A stretch of DNA of 64,000 nucleotides from contig JAUZRQ010000005.1 of assembly GCA_030950365.1 (NCBI GenBank), positions 1-64,000 on the forward strand, given 5' to 3'. A program made the translations under genes and the position numbers. Positions 54,808 to 63,422 of this stretch are shown here, piece after piece. Positions within the stretch are counted from its first letter, which is position 1, and each line of letters opens with the position of its first letter. Origin of the DNA: Candidatus Zhuqueibacterota bacterium (lineage in GTDB: Bacteria; Zhuqueibacterota; Zhuqueibacteria; Zhuqueibacterales; Geothermadaptataceae). The notes beneath the pieces are model-generated. The model was not told the DNA's origin. It worked only from the letters and a program-made list of their open reading frames with translations, and did no database searches.

Positions 54808-56158
54808 CCTTGGCACCTCCCGCGAAGGCCACAGGAATCATCATATTGGTTCCCGGGTCGCGCGCTTGATTGTCTTTCTCCAAAATTTTGCCCTGCAATT
54901 CGTGCGCCGTGGCGCCGGTGATGCGCACACGGTAAAACGCTCCAATCCGGCAGGGCCGGGTTAACAACACCTCCTGATCGATCTCCGGGCAATCGCCCTC
55001 CGTCCTGGCGCGGTACACCTGCAGCTCGGAATCAAACTCATCCACAAGCACGCGCATTTCCTGTCCGATCAGACGGGCATTCTTATCTTCCATCACATCG
55101 TCCTGCGCCTGAATAAGCTCATCCTGGCGCTGGCGCATCACGTCCTCGGGCACGGCGTCTGGATAACGGGCGGCCGGCGTGCCTTCCTCCGCCGAATAGG
55201 TGAACACGCCCAGCCGGTCGAAATGCCCTTCGGACACGTAATCCAGCAACTCCCGAAAATCGTCTTCGGTTTCGCCCGGGAAGCCCACAATCACCGACGT
55301 TCGGAGCACCAGATCGGCAATGCGATCGCGCATTTTCCGAATCAACGCGTGCTGCTGTTTGGCGGTCACGCGCCGCGCCATGCGCTTCAGCAGCCGGTTG
55401 CTCACATGCTGCACCGGCATATCCACGTAATGGCACACGCGCTCCAGCCCGGCGATGGCGTCGATGATGTCATCGGTCATGTGATAGGGATACGCATACA
55501 TCAACCGAATCCATTCAATTCCATCGACGCGGTTGAGCTGCCGCAGCAGCTCCGGCAGCCGCTGCTCGCCGTACCGATCCAGGCCGTATTGCGTGGTGTC
55601 CTGCGCGATTAAAATCAGCTCTTTCACTCCCTGCCCGGCCAGACGGCGCGCCTCGGCCACCAGATGTTCTATGGGCTGGCTGCGGAAGCGCCCGCGAATG
55701 GACGGGATGGCGCAGAACGTGCACGGATGCTCGCAGCCCTCAGAAATTTTCAAATAAGCATAGTGCTTCGGCGTCAACAGTTGCCGCTCACCGATGAGTT
55801 CGCGGCGCAAATCAAGTTGTTGAGCGATTTCCTTTACAATCCGTTCAAGGTGCCGGTTGCCAAAAATGCCGTCGATCTCCGGAATTTCCTTACGCAGCTC
55901 GGCGCCATAGCGTTCCGTGAGGCAGCCCATCACGAACAATTTCCGATCCCGGCCCTGTTTCTTCCACTCCACGGCCTCCAGGATGGTTTCAATGGATTCC
56001 TCTTTGGCCGAATCGATGAAGCCGCAGGTATTGATGATCATGGCGTCGGCGTTGTCATCGTGGGTGAACAGCACCCCGGCGTTTTGCAGCCCTCCGGCCA
56101 CGACTTCGGAATCGACCACGTTTTTCGGACACCCCAGGGTGATCAGCTTGATTTTCAT
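54800..56158 (-). CDS. rimO: Ribosomal protein S12 methylthiotransferase RimO
   Basis: A 452-aa radical-SAM enzyme that methylthiolates an aspartate of ribosomal protein S12. The N-terminal UPF0004 domain has ITLGCPKNVVDSEVVAG (the LGCxKNxVDSE form that separates RimO from MiaB), INTCGFIDSAKEESIETI and VMGCLTERYG, giving three cluster cysteines. The radical-SAM motif CEHPCTFCAIPSIRGRFRS supplies CxxxCxxC. A TRAM domain closes the protein (MRVLVDEFDSELQVYRARTEGD in part). Start and ftsY stop overlap (ATGA). Confidence 0.95.
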   Translation of the reverse strand: MKIKLITLGCPKNVVDSEVVAGGLQNAGVLFTHDDNADAMIINTCGFIDSAKEESIETILEAVEWKKQGRDRKLFVMGCLTERYGAELRKEIPEIDGIFGNRHLERIVKEIAQQLDLRRELIGERQLLTPKHYAYLKISEGCEHPCTFCAIPSIRGRFRSQPIEHLVAEARRLAGQGVKELILIAQDTTQYGLDRYGEQRLPELLRQLNRVDGIEWIRLMYAYPYHMTDDIIDAIAGLERVCHYVDMPVQHVSNRLLKRMARRVTAKQQHALIRKMRDRIADLVLRTSVIVGFPGETEDDFRELLDYVSEGHFDRLGVFTYSAEEGTPAARYPDAVPEDVMRQRQDELIQAQDDVMEDKNARLIGQEMRVLVDEFDSELQVYRARTEGDCPEIDQEVLLTRPCRIGAFYRVRITGATAHELQGKILEKDNQARDPGTNMMIPVAFAGGAKDV

Positions 56159-57075
56159 GCAAACAGAGCCTCAACGTAGGTTTCGGGATCGAACGGCTGC
56201 AGGTCGTCGATTTGCTCGCCCACGCCGACGAACAGCACGGGCAACTGCAACTCTTCCTGAATGGCGAACACGATGCCCCCCTTGGCGGTGCCGTCGAGCT
56301 TGGTCAGAACGATGCCGGTGACCTGAACGGCCTCGTGGAACTGTTTGGCCTGTGCCAGGCCGTTCTGTCCGGTGGTGGCATCCAGCACCAGAAGCACCTC
56401 ATGCGGCGCGCCGGGCTGCTTGCGCTCAATCACCCGCCGGATCTTCTTCAATTCTTCCATGAGATTGGACCGCGTGTGCAGCCGGCCGGCGGTGTCGATG
56501 AGCACCACATCCGCGCCCCGGCTCTGCGCGGCGGAGACGGTATCGAAGGCGACCGAGGCCGGATCGGCGCCGGGTTTGTTGCGCACCAGGGCCACCTGCG
56601 CGCGCTCCGCCCAGATGGCCAGTTGCTCCTGCGCCGCGGCGCGGAAGGTATCCGCTGCGCCCAGAATCACGCTTTTGCCCTCCATTTTATAGAGGTGCGC
56701 CAGTTTGCCGATGGTGGTGGTTTTTCCGACGCCATTGACGCCCACCACCATGATCACGTATGGCTTCTCGGACGCCTCCGGCTGCGTGGCCGCGCCGTTG
56801 ACGCGCTGCAATCGCTGCAGCAAATCGTCTTTGATCACATCGAACACGGCGGATGGGTCATCGCGGTCACGGTGATCCAGTTTTTCTCGCAACACGTCGA
56901 TAACCGCCATCGCTGTGTTGACGCCCATGTCAGCGGCAATCAGCCGCTCTTCAATGATTTCAAGCAGGTCTTCGTCGAGCCGCACCCTGCCGGTGATGGC
57001 TTTGCCGATGCCATCCACCAGGCTCGATCGCGTGCGGCTCAGTCCATTGCGTATTTTTTGAACCAGACTTTTCAT
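56155..57075 (-). CDS. ftsY: Signal recognition particle receptor FtsY
   Basis: A 306-aa SRP GTPase that docks ribosome-nascent-chain complexes at the membrane. It has an N domain and the G domain with G1 VVGVNGVGKTTTIGKLA, the insertion-box DTFRAAAQEQLAIW, VVLIDTAGRLHTRSNLMEELKKI (in part), LVLDATTGQNGL, LTKLDGTAKGG and the closing VGVGEQIDDLQPFDPETYVEALF. The acidic A domain of enterobacterial FtsY is missing, as is common outside that group. Confidence 0.96.
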   Translation of the reverse strand: MKSLVQKIRNGLSRTRSSLVDGIGKAITGRVRLDEDLLEIIEERLIAADMGVNTAMAVIDVLREKLDHRDRDDPSAVFDVIKDDLLQRLQRVNGAATQPEASEKPYVIMVVGVNGVGKTTTIGKLAHLYKMEGKSVILGAADTFRAAAQEQLAIWAERAQVALVRNKPGADPASVAFDTVSAAQSRGADVVLIDTAGRLHTRSNLMEELKKIRRVIERKQPGAPHEVLLVLDATTGQNGLAQAKQFHEAVQVTGIVLTKLDGTAKGGIVFAIQEELQLPVLFVGVGEQIDDLQPFDPETYVEALFA

Positions 57076-57124
57076 GGCGTTGGAATCTCAGTGATAATGT
57101 ATGATTCCAGTTTTCATCGCGGTC

Positions 57125-57721
57125 TTATTCCGCCGATGGCGTTTCTTTTATCAGACGGATAAATCGGACCAGATAGCTCCAACTGGATAAGACGATAAAA
57201 ATCAGCGAAAGATACAGCGCCCATAAATTCCACGGTGATGCGTTTAGGGTGTACAGCACGAACACCAGCGCAATCACGGTCACAGCGATTTTGCCGTACC
57301 AGTTGCTCTCCGGGATGGCGCGGATGCGCTTCATCATGATCGGCGCAAGACATAAAATAGCCAAATCTCGCCCGATTAGCAAGGCGAAAAACCACACCGG
57401 CATGCCGCGGGTTTGCATCAGCACATAAGCCACCGCGGCCACGGCGATTTTATCGGCAAGGGGATCAATGACGCGGCCGACGTCGCTGCGCTGGTGAAAC
57501 TTGCGTGCGAAAAAACCATCCAAAAAATCCGTAGCGATACCGAACAGCATCAGATACAGGGCATAAAGGCTACTTTGCGGCGTGTTCCGCTGTAGTTGCA
57601 CTACAATGGGCCAGACCACCAGAATCCGCAAGAAGCTGAAAAAATTAGCGATGGTAAACACTTGACCTTTCAACACATCCCTTTCCAGTTTGTGACCAAT
57701 CAGCCATACACAGCAAACCAA
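57125..57721 (-). CDS. pgsA: CDP-diacylglycerol-glycerol-3-phosphate 3-phosphatidyltransferase
   Basis: A CDP-alcohol phosphatidyltransferase with about six helices, making phosphatidylglycerol phosphate. The full signature is present: TDFLDGFFARKFHQRSDVG followed by RVIDPLADK. The frame opens with TTG at 57721 (198 aa), but family resemblance starts at VFTIANFFSFLRIL; a GTG at 57661 with AAAGG four bases upstream would give 178 aa and is a good alternative. The start is therefore not fixed. It lies 49 bases upstream of ftsY. Confidence 0.9.
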   Translation of the reverse strand: MVCCVWLIGHKLERDVLKGQVFTIANFFSFLRILVVWPIVVQLQRNTPQSSLYALYLMLFGIATDFLDGFFARKFHQRSDVGRVIDPLADKIAVAAVAYVLMQTRGMPVWFFALLIGRDLAILCLAPIMMKRIRAIPESNWYGKIAVTVIALVFVLYTLNASPWNLWALYLSLIFIVLSSWSYLVRFIRLIKETPSAE

Positions 57722-58182
57722 TAATCGCTCCTCATTGCGGAACCCCTTGTATCTGGAATAATGTAAACTAATCTTCGCAACGGCTCAATTTTCTACAATG
57801 GTGCCCGCAAAGCAAAAGACGTGATAGTTGAACCATCGTTTCGCGGCCATGAACTAGCGGTCGCAATGCACGGTCATTGCCCTGCGAAACCGGTCAAATG
57901 AACATTGTCTGCAATCGCAGTGAGCTCGCTAAGAAATTAAACGGATTCCGGCCCCTTTTCATCCTAACACCAAAACGCGCACCAGACGCATAATCAACGA
58001 TGGCCTTTGCATGAAATCTTTTTAAAGCGGTACCCCCCTTGATCTTTTGCAAGAAGAACCCAAACGTTTAGTTTTTGCTATTTTTTGTTTTTCAGGCCTT
58101 ATTCATTCAAAAACCGCCAGACTCACGAAGTTGGCTGAAGGGCCATTGCAATGCGGCCCTGTCTGCCATGCAGCCCTTCCGA
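57722..58182. other. 461-bp gene gap between ubiA-like gene and pgsA
   Basis: No gene is supported on either strand. Nothing resembles a tRNA. A palindrome AGGGCC...GGCCCT (58139-58160) with an inner CATTG/CAATG lies 22 bases after the UbiA-family stop and could end that transcript, but no T run follows it on the minus strand. The rest is mixed sequence without repeats that I recognise. Confidence 0.45.
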
Positions 58183-59211
58183 TCATGACTCATCCACCTT
58201 CAAGCTGGGGTAGTGCAGCCCGAAGCGCTTCCAGTAATACCATTTGGCCAGGGCGTAGGTACCGGCAAACAGCAGCAGCAAGATCGGATAATAAAAGCAC
58301 ACCGCAAACGCCAGCAGCAGGATCGGAAATTTAATGGCCCGGATCACATTAGCGGTGCGTGGCCGCCAGGCGGCATACACGAAAAACGGCGCCGATATGA
58401 GGGCAGGCAAGAACATCACCGGATCGCGCAGGGCCGCTGCCGAAGCCAGAGCCAGCATTTCCAGCGCCGCGCCGGAGTAAATCGTGGCCACATCGCCGAA
58501 GCGCACCGCAAACGTTTCTTTGCCGAACTGGCCATCGCCGGGCTTATCGGGCAGAGTGGTGAACAGGAACACCGCGCCCACGGCGGCCATGTATGGAACG
58601 CCATGCACTGCCGCCAGCCAGTCCGCCTGGCCTGCGGTCCAGAATCCGGCGGTAAAAATCAGCATGGCGCCAAACATGTTGGCCAGCAATCCGGCCACGG
58701 GGCGATCTTTCCAGCAAAACGGCGGCAGGCTGTAGCCCACCCCGGTCACGAAATAAATCACCAGAAACAGCGCCCCCACCGTCAGATCCACGCGAAACGC
58801 CAGCCAGGTGGAGACAAAGAACAGCATGATGGACTCGAAATAGGCCAGGTAAAGCGGCACATGGCCATCGGCCAGCAAAAATAGCTTGCGGTTCTGCCGG
58901 TCAATCGGAATATCGATGATCTGATTCAGAATGAAGGCGCTGCCCATGAGCAGCGTAAGCGCCAGCCCCAGAAGCCAGAAATCCGTGCCCTCCCAGAAGG
59001 TCCAGCTCCATGCGTTTTGATGGCGCCACTGCGCGACTGCAAAGCCGGCAGCGTACACCACCCACACCGGGAAAAACAGCGTCGGCCGGAGGATGAACAA
59101 AAAATCGAGCCCGCGCAGCAACTTCTGCATCAAGCTCCATCGGATGGGTTCATCGGCCGGTCTCGCGGCCTGCGTCAACGTGCGATTGGCTTGCTTTCCC
59201 ACGGCTGCCAT
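58183..59211 (-). CDS. UbiA-family prenyltransferase
   Basis: A 342-aa membrane protein with about eight helices. The two Asp-rich metal motifs are ILNQIIDIPIDRQNRK (NxxxDxxxD, about residue 95) and TTLPDKPGDGQFGKETFAV (about residue 220). It transfers a polyprenyl chain to an acceptor, as in menaquinone, ubiquinone or related lipid synthesis. The neighbours give no pathway (pgsA, purF), so the acceptor is open. An AAAGGA lies very close to the ATG, which leaves the start slightly uncertain. Confidence 0.87.
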   Translation of the reverse strand: MAAVGKQANRTLTQAARPADEPIRWSLMQKLLRGLDFLFILRPTLFFPVWVVYAAGFAVAQWRHQNAWSWTFWEGTDFWLLGLALTLLMGSAFILNQIIDIPIDRQNRKLFLLADGHVPLYLAYFESIMLFFVSTWLAFRVDLTVGALFLVIYFVTGVGYSLPPFCWKDRPVAGLLANMFGAMLIFTAGFWTAGQADWLAAVHGVPYMAAVGAVFLFTTLPDKPGDGQFGKETFAVRFGDVATIYSGAALEMLALASAAALRDPVMFLPALISAPFFVYAAWRPRTANVIRAIKFPILLLAFAVCFYYPILLLLFAGTYALAKWYYWKRFGLHYPSLKVDES

Positions 59212-59320
59212 TTCCTTTGCTTGAATGTTCCATCCCTGGAGGGCAGACGGATTAGATCATTGCAGTTGCTCAGCTTTTATTGGGCGATGAGCATGTTTTG
59301 GCAAAATGGCGACATTTGCA

Positions 59321-59335
59321 GCCGTCAGGGACGGC
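59321..59335. repeat. Perfect 6-bp hairpin GCCGTC-AGG-GACGGC
   Basis: Short hairpin in the 209-bp gap between the purF stop and the UbiA-family start. No T run follows on the minus strand, so it is not a standard terminator. A second inverted repeat, AAAATCC (59409-59415) with GGATTTT (59425-59431), overlaps the purF stop codon and is A+T-rich. Confidence 0.45.
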
Positions 59336-59420
59336 CTCTAACCTCGAAAAACGTTTTTATTGGCCCAAAGCGGTCCCTGATCACCATTCCTGGATATCTG
59401 CAAAGGTCAAAATCCATATA

Positions 59421-60866
59421 TCAGGGATTTTCAAGATCGTTTTTGCTGCGAATGGTCTCCGGCGGGATCGGATACTCGCCGGTGAAACAGGCCGTGCAGT
59501 AGCTTATGTCTTTGGGCACAGAATCAAGCATACCCTTGAGCGACAAATATTGCAGACTGTCGGCCCCCAGATATTCGCGGATTTCCTCGGTGCTCATGTT
59601 GTTGGCGATGAGCTCCTCGTGCGTCGGGAAATCCATGCCGTAATAGCACGGCGCCTTGATGGGCGGCGAACTCACGCGCACGTGCACTTCTTTGGCGCCG
59701 GCCTTGCGGATCATCTTAATGAGCTGGCGAAGGGTTGTGCCACGCACAATGGAGTCATCGACCACCACCACCTTGCGGCCCTTGAGCACCCCTTTCACTG
59801 TATTGAACTTCACCCGCACTTTGAAATCGCGGATGCCCTGGCCGGGCTGAATGAACGTGCGGCCGACGTAATGGTTGCGGATCAGCCCCAGCTCGAACTT
59901 GATGCCACTGCGGCGCGAAAAGCCCACTGCCGCGGTGTTGGAACTGTCCGGCACGGAAATCACGATATCGGCGTCGAGCGGGCCGTTCTTTTTGCTTTCC
60001 AGCGCCAGATTTTTGCCCAGCCGGCGCCGCGCGCGATCCACGTTTTCGTTGAAAATCCGGCTGTCGGGCCGCGAGAAATACACGAATTCAAAGATGCAAG
60101 CGTGGTGGCCGTTGCTCGGCCTGCTGGAAAGCCGGTATGACCGCACCCCGCTGTCGTTGATGGCCACGATCTCGCCCGGCTCGATGTCGCGAAGGTACTT
60201 GCCACCGATCAGGTCCAGCGCGCAGGACTCCGAGGCGACAATGTGCGTAAACCGTTTGCGGCCCAGGCACAGCGGCCGGAAGCCATGCGGATCGCGCACC
60301 GCGTACAGGGTATCCCGGGTGAGCAGGGTTATGGAATAGGCGCCCTGAATGCGGCTGAATGCCTCGCGCAATTTATCGATCATGGTTGCGGCGCGCGAAC
60401 GGGCCAGCAAATGCAGCACAATCTCGGTATCGGATGTGGTCTGAAAAATCGCGCCCTCGCGCTCCAGCTCCTTGCGCAGGGTGCGCGCATTCACAAAATT
60501 GCCGTTGTGCGAAATGGCAATCGGGCCATCGATGGAATTGACCAGCAGCGGTTGCGCGTTGATCAGCACCGTGGAGCCGGTGGTGGAATAGCGGTTGTGC
60601 CCGATAGCCATGCGGCCCGGCAGTTGCTCCATGATTTTCGGATCGGAAAACACATCGGCGACCAGCCCCATGCCCACGTGGCGATACATGCGCACGCCAT
60701 CGGTGGTCACGATGCCGGCGCTTTCCTGCCCGCGATGCTGCAGGGCATATAGACTCAAATAAGCCAGAGTGGCGGCTTCCTTGTGGCCGTAAATGCCCAC
60801 CACTCCGCAATTGCTTTTGGGTTTATCCAGTTGCGGCTTGCTCTGAGACGAATCCATGTCGGACAA
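59421..60866 (-). CDS. purF: Amidophosphoribosyltransferase ([4Fe-4S] type)
   Basis: A 481-aa enzyme for the first step of purine synthesis. A 19-residue leader precedes Cys20 (KSNCGVVGIYG), so a propeptide must be removed to expose the glutaminase nucleophile. LQHRGQESAG and SHNGNFVNA belong to that domain. The PRPP site is VVVVDDSIVRGTTLRQL. Cysteines in HACIFEF, KAPCYYG and YCTACF match the four iron-sulphur ligands of the Bacillus-type enzyme. The first codon is TTG at 60866, with GGAGG seven bases upstream; the ATG three codons later has worse spacing. Confidence 0.96.
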   Translation of the reverse strand: MSDMDSSQSKPQLDKPKSNCGVVGIYGHKEAATLAYLSLYALQHRGQESAGIVTTDGVRMYRHVGMGLVADVFSDPKIMEQLPGRMAIGHNRYSTTGSTVLINAQPLLVNSIDGPIAISHNGNFVNARTLRKELEREGAIFQTTSDTEIVLHLLARSRAATMIDKLREAFSRIQGAYSITLLTRDTLYAVRDPHGFRPLCLGRKRFTHIVASESCALDLIGGKYLRDIEPGEIVAINDSGVRSYRLSSRPSNGHHACIFEFVYFSRPDSRIFNENVDRARRRLGKNLALESKKNGPLDADIVISVPDSSNTAAVGFSRRSGIKFELGLIRNHYVGRTFIQPGQGIRDFKVRVKFNTVKGVLKGRKVVVVDDSIVRGTTLRQLIKMIRKAGAKEVHVRVSSPPIKAPCYYGMDFPTHEELIANNMSTEEIREYLGADSLQYLSLKGMLDSVPKDISYCTACFTGEYPIPPETIRSKNDLENP

Positions 60867-60879
60867 TCGAACACCTCCG

Positions 60880-61290
60880 TCAATCCATCATAAACAGCAA
60901 ACTGCCCAGCGCGATTCCCAGCAAATCGGCGGCGAGGTCTTTGAAACTCGCCTGTCCCCGGCCGGACACGCCGTCGTAAATCTCCTTGCCGATGCCAATC
61001 ACGGCCGTGCCGGTGACGGCCAGTCCCAGCGCCCGGCGTTCGTCCAGCCCAAGAGGTTGCTGGTAAATATACATCTGCGCGCCAAGCAAGTAAGCGCTTA
61101 AAGCAATGTGTTTGAATTTGTCGGCGCCGAGCCACGGATCCGCCGGCTGCACACGGCTGGAATCGTGCACCGTGCTGTCTGCAACGACGGGCGAACCGGT
61201 ACGTTCCTGCGCCGTCACCGTATCAGACGACATCATCGGCCCGGCGATCAATGAAATTATAAAGATAAGCCAACAGGAGCAATATCGCAA
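60880..61290 (-). CDS. YfiM/DUF2279-like envelope protein
   Basis: A 136-aa protein with an N-terminal hydrophobic segment (CWLIFIISLIAG) that acts as a signal or anchor, then a linker and a domain with GADKFKHIALSAYLLGAQ, GKEIYDGVSGRGQASFKDLAADLLGIALG (in part). The DK.KH, KE..D and DL.AD positions match the YfiM/DUF2279 pattern, a small membrane-associated fold of unknown role. The frame opens with TTG two codons after an in-frame stop and has no good ribosome-binding site; the start is uncertain. It is 13 bases upstream of purF. Confidence 0.72.
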   Translation of the reverse strand: MRYCSCWLIFIISLIAGPMMSSDTVTAQERTGSPVVADSTVHDSSRVQPADPWLGADKFKHIALSAYLLGAQMYIYQQPLGLDERRALGLAVTGTAVIGIGKEIYDGVSGRGQASFKDLAADLLGIALGSLLFMMD

Positions 61291-61538
61291 GGTTATTCAC
61301 CGATTGTTGGATTTTTGGGATTTATGCATCGAGGCGGCAAATGACAGCGATTTATGAACCGGTTCCTAATCGGCGGCCGCTGGCAAGGACTGTAGCCCGG
61401 GCAGCCTGCCTGTGCATGATTCCCCAACCCGCGCATCAAAACAACGATGCCCAGGCATGCTGCCAGTTCAACGGGGCCTTCCCCGCTCATCAAGAACGAG
61501 CAAGGTGCTTGCTCTATATAGCTCATCCAGTGGATCGT

Positions 61539-62051
61539 TCAATCCAGCGGCCATGCGACGCGCAGCCGGACCGCGCCATCGGTTTCCGGCATCACCGAGA
61601 CCACCGTTGGCGATTCATCGAAATCGGCCAGATGCGCATCGATATAAGCATCCAGCATGCTGAGCAATTTGGCCGCCAGTAACCACCAGAACTGCAAATT
61701 GCGTTGATCCTGCCAGAATTCACGCTCGTCCTGCCGCGTGCTTTTGACCACCTTCTGATTCAGCCGCACGGCATTGGCAACCAGTCCCACCTCCACGGCA
61801 AACACCAGCGCCGCTTTCCACTTTTTGCCGTTGTACCACTGTCCCCAACCGGGGAACACCGCCGACCGGATCATCGCGCCGGTAGGATTTTTGCCCATGG
61901 TGGTGTCCCGATCGGCCGAAACCGGTTGGGGAGCCGCTAATGCAGCCGCCGAAAAGCGCTGTGGTCTGCCCACCGGATGCGCTGCGGCAACAGCAGCGGC
62001 CACCAGTAAGGCCAGAATCAGCATCCCATGTGAGAAGCGCAGCGGGGTCAT
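61539..62051 (-). CDS. DUF5683-domain membrane protein
   Basis: A 170-aa protein. A signal-like segment (MLILALLVAAAVAAAHP) is followed by KNPTGAMIRSAVFPGWGQWYNGKKWKAAL (in part), the hallmark of DUF5683, in which a PGxGQxYN motif precedes a membrane helix (ALVFAVEVGLVANAV). The rest is WWLLAAKLLSMLDAYIDAHL and a short beta tail. The function is unknown. The family is common in Bacteroidota and relatives. The start overlaps the ridA stop (ATGA). The 248-bp gap downstream has no recognised signal. Confidence 0.82.
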   Translation of the reverse strand: MTPLRFSHGMLILALLVAAAVAAAHPVGRPQRFSAAALAAPQPVSADRDTTMGKNPTGAMIRSAVFPGWGQWYNGKKWKAALVFAVEVGLVANAVRLNQKVVKSTRQDEREFWQDQRNLQFWWLLAAKLLSMLDAYIDAHLADFDESPTVVSVMPETDGAVRLRVAWPLD

Positions 62052-62437
62052 TTGCGCACAGCAGCAATGGCTTCGATTTCGATCCGGGCGCCTTTGGGCA
62101 GCGCGGCCACCTGCACGGCGCTGCGCGACGGCGGATTGCTGCCGAAAAAGCGCGCATATACCTCGTTCATGGCCGCAAATTCCGAAAGATCGGTCATGAA
62201 CACCGTGATCTTGATCACGTCATCCATCGAAGCGCCGGCCGCGGTGAGGATGGCTTCGACATTGCGCAGAACCTGTTCGGTGGCTTCCTCGATGGTGTCA
62301 TTTTTCATTTCGCCGGTTGCTGGATCGATGGGAATCTGACCGGCGGTGTAAATCAGTGCCGACGCGCTGGTGATCACGCCCTGACTATACGGGCCAATCG
62401 CGCCCGGCGCATTCGGAGTGGATACGATGTTTTTCAT
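62048..62437 (-). CDS. ridA: RidA family enamine/imine deaminase
   Basis: A 129-aa trimeric enzyme that hydrolyses reactive 2-aminoacrylate-type intermediates. PGAIGPYSQGVITSA, YTAGQIPIDPATGE, TKITVFMTDLSEF-like stretch IKITVFMTDLSEF, NPPSRSAVQVAALPKGA (with the substrate-binding Arg) and the final IEIEAIAAV are all in place. GGAGGAAGT directly before the ATG is a strong ribosome-binding site. The following gene overlaps it by ATGA. Confidence 0.94.
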   Translation of the reverse strand: MKNIVSTPNAPGAIGPYSQGVITSASALIYTAGQIPIDPATGEMKNDTIEEATEQVLRNVEAILTAAGASMDDVIKITVFMTDLSEFAAMNEVYARFFGSNPPSRSAVQVAALPKGARIEIEAIAAVRK

Positions 62438-62577
62438 ACTTCCTCCGTTAACGATTCACATCGGGATGGTTCATGTTTTATTATGCTACTGCTCAGCATG
62501 TGCTGTTATTTGTCATTCCAGCTTTCAACGGCAACCGCAAGGGAGACGCAGAAATGCCGAAATCTCAAATTTTTAAT

Positions 62578-62682
62578 CTATTCAGGAAAGGAGAGTCCGG
62601 TATCCGCCAGTAGTCGGACACGTCCGCCAGCTGGAGGAACCGGAATGCCAATTAAAATGTCCAAATTGTTGATACGGCTCAT
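62578..62682 (-). CDS. Possible 34-codon ORF with strong ribosome-binding site
   Basis: On the minus strand AAGGAGGT lies seven bases before an ATG at 62682. The frame reads MSRINNLDILIGIPVPPAGG and then RVRLLADTGLSFPE before TAG. The ribosome-binding site overlaps the right arm of a perfect hairpin (62694-62718). I do not recognise the peptide; it has no membrane helix. The coding part also contains a TCCGCCAGCTGG motif shared with the palindromic element at 10309-10437, so it could be a repeat that merely looks coding. Confidence 0.35.
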   Translation of the reverse strand: MSRINNLDILIGIPVPPAGGRVRLLADTGLSFPE

Positions 62683-62693
62683 AGTTACGACCT

Positions 62694-62718
62694 CCTTCCC
62701 AAGTTAAACTTGGGAAGG
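62694..62718. repeat. Perfect 11-bp hairpin CCTTCCCAAGT-TAA-ACTTGGGAAGG
   Basis: Inverted repeat with a 3-base loop in the 301-bp gap between the PhoU-like gene and ridA. On the minus strand it follows the PhoU-like stop by about 20 bases and its end merges into AAGGAGGT ahead of the small ORF. No T tract follows. It may be an mRNA-stabilising 3' structure, a translational switch or a dispersed palindrome. Confidence 0.7.
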
Positions 62719-62738
62719 AATCCGTGGCTCAAACCATT

Positions 62739-63413
62739 TCATTTGCCTTCTGCCACAAAGCCGATTTGCTCGAAGGGATTGACCACGCTCGAGGCGATAT
62801 TCAAAAGATGCGCAGCGATGCGTTTCAAATAGCGCGTGTACAACGCCCGAGAGGCTGCTTCTTTCAACGTGTTGCCACGGTTTTCCTCCTGGAAGAAGAA
62901 ATCCACAATTTCATCGCAGCGTTTTAACACCCAGTAGGTGTCGTGAATCAGTTGCGACGCAGCCTCTTTATCCGATTTCTTCAAAATCGGAATGAGCTTT
63001 TTAAAGATTTCGGTGACCGTTTTTTCGATTTTCTGAAAATCCTCTTCGAACTCACCACCAAACAACCGCTTTGGATGGTTGATGGCCAGATCGGTGATGT
63101 TCTTGGTATAATCGCCGATGCGTTCGATATCGATCACAATACTGGTGAGCACCAGTCCGGGAATGATATTCACACCGCCGGTCACCGCCAGGTATTTCAT
63201 CACCTTTTTGCGCACCTCTTTAACGAACTGATTCACCACATGATCGCTTTCGTAAACATTGAGCTTCAACTCCCCATCGTCGCTCTGCCGCAGCGACCGC
63301 ACGGACTCCTGAAACATCTCGAAGGTTTTATCCAGCATGATGTGCGAGTCGTTGATGGCCTGGGTGAGCGAATTGTCCGCCCGCCACAAATCATATAATT
63401 CTTTAAACAGCAT
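62739..63413 (-). CDS. PhoU-like protein
   Basis: A 224-aa all-helical cytoplasmic protein of the PhoU family. The first PhoU repeat ends with IVIDIERIGDYTKNITDLA, which has the metal-binding ERIGD motif. The second is less exact (YTRYLKRIAAHLLNIASSVV). Its gene follows a Na/Pi cotransporter by nine bases, so it is more likely a regulator of that transporter than of a Pst ABC system, since no pst or pho genes are here. Confidence 0.87.
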   Translation of the reverse strand: MLFKELYDLWRADNSLTQAINDSHIMLDKTFEMFQESVRSLRQSDDGELKLNVYESDHVVNQFVKEVRKKVMKYLAVTGGVNIIPGLVLTSIVIDIERIGDYTKNITDLAINHPKRLFGGEFEEDFQKIEKTVTEIFKKLIPILKKSDKEAASQLIHDTYWVLKRCDEIVDFFFQEENRGNTLKEAASRALYTRYLKRIAAHLLNIASSVVNPFEQIGFVAEGK

Positions 63414-63422
63414 GATGTTGCC

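Noticed and set aside
53479-54921. A 480-codon open frame on the plus strand
   Set aside because: Antisense to the GWxTD protein, which has a signal peptide, a fitting ribosome-binding site and its domain motif.
58047-58334. A 95-codon plus-strand frame in the gap before pgsA
   Set aside because: It overlaps the end of the UbiA-family gene in antisense, has no domain and no good ribosome-binding site.
59409-59431. Hairpin over the purF stop codon as terminator
   Set aside because: The stem is A+T-rich and is not followed by a T run on the minus strand.
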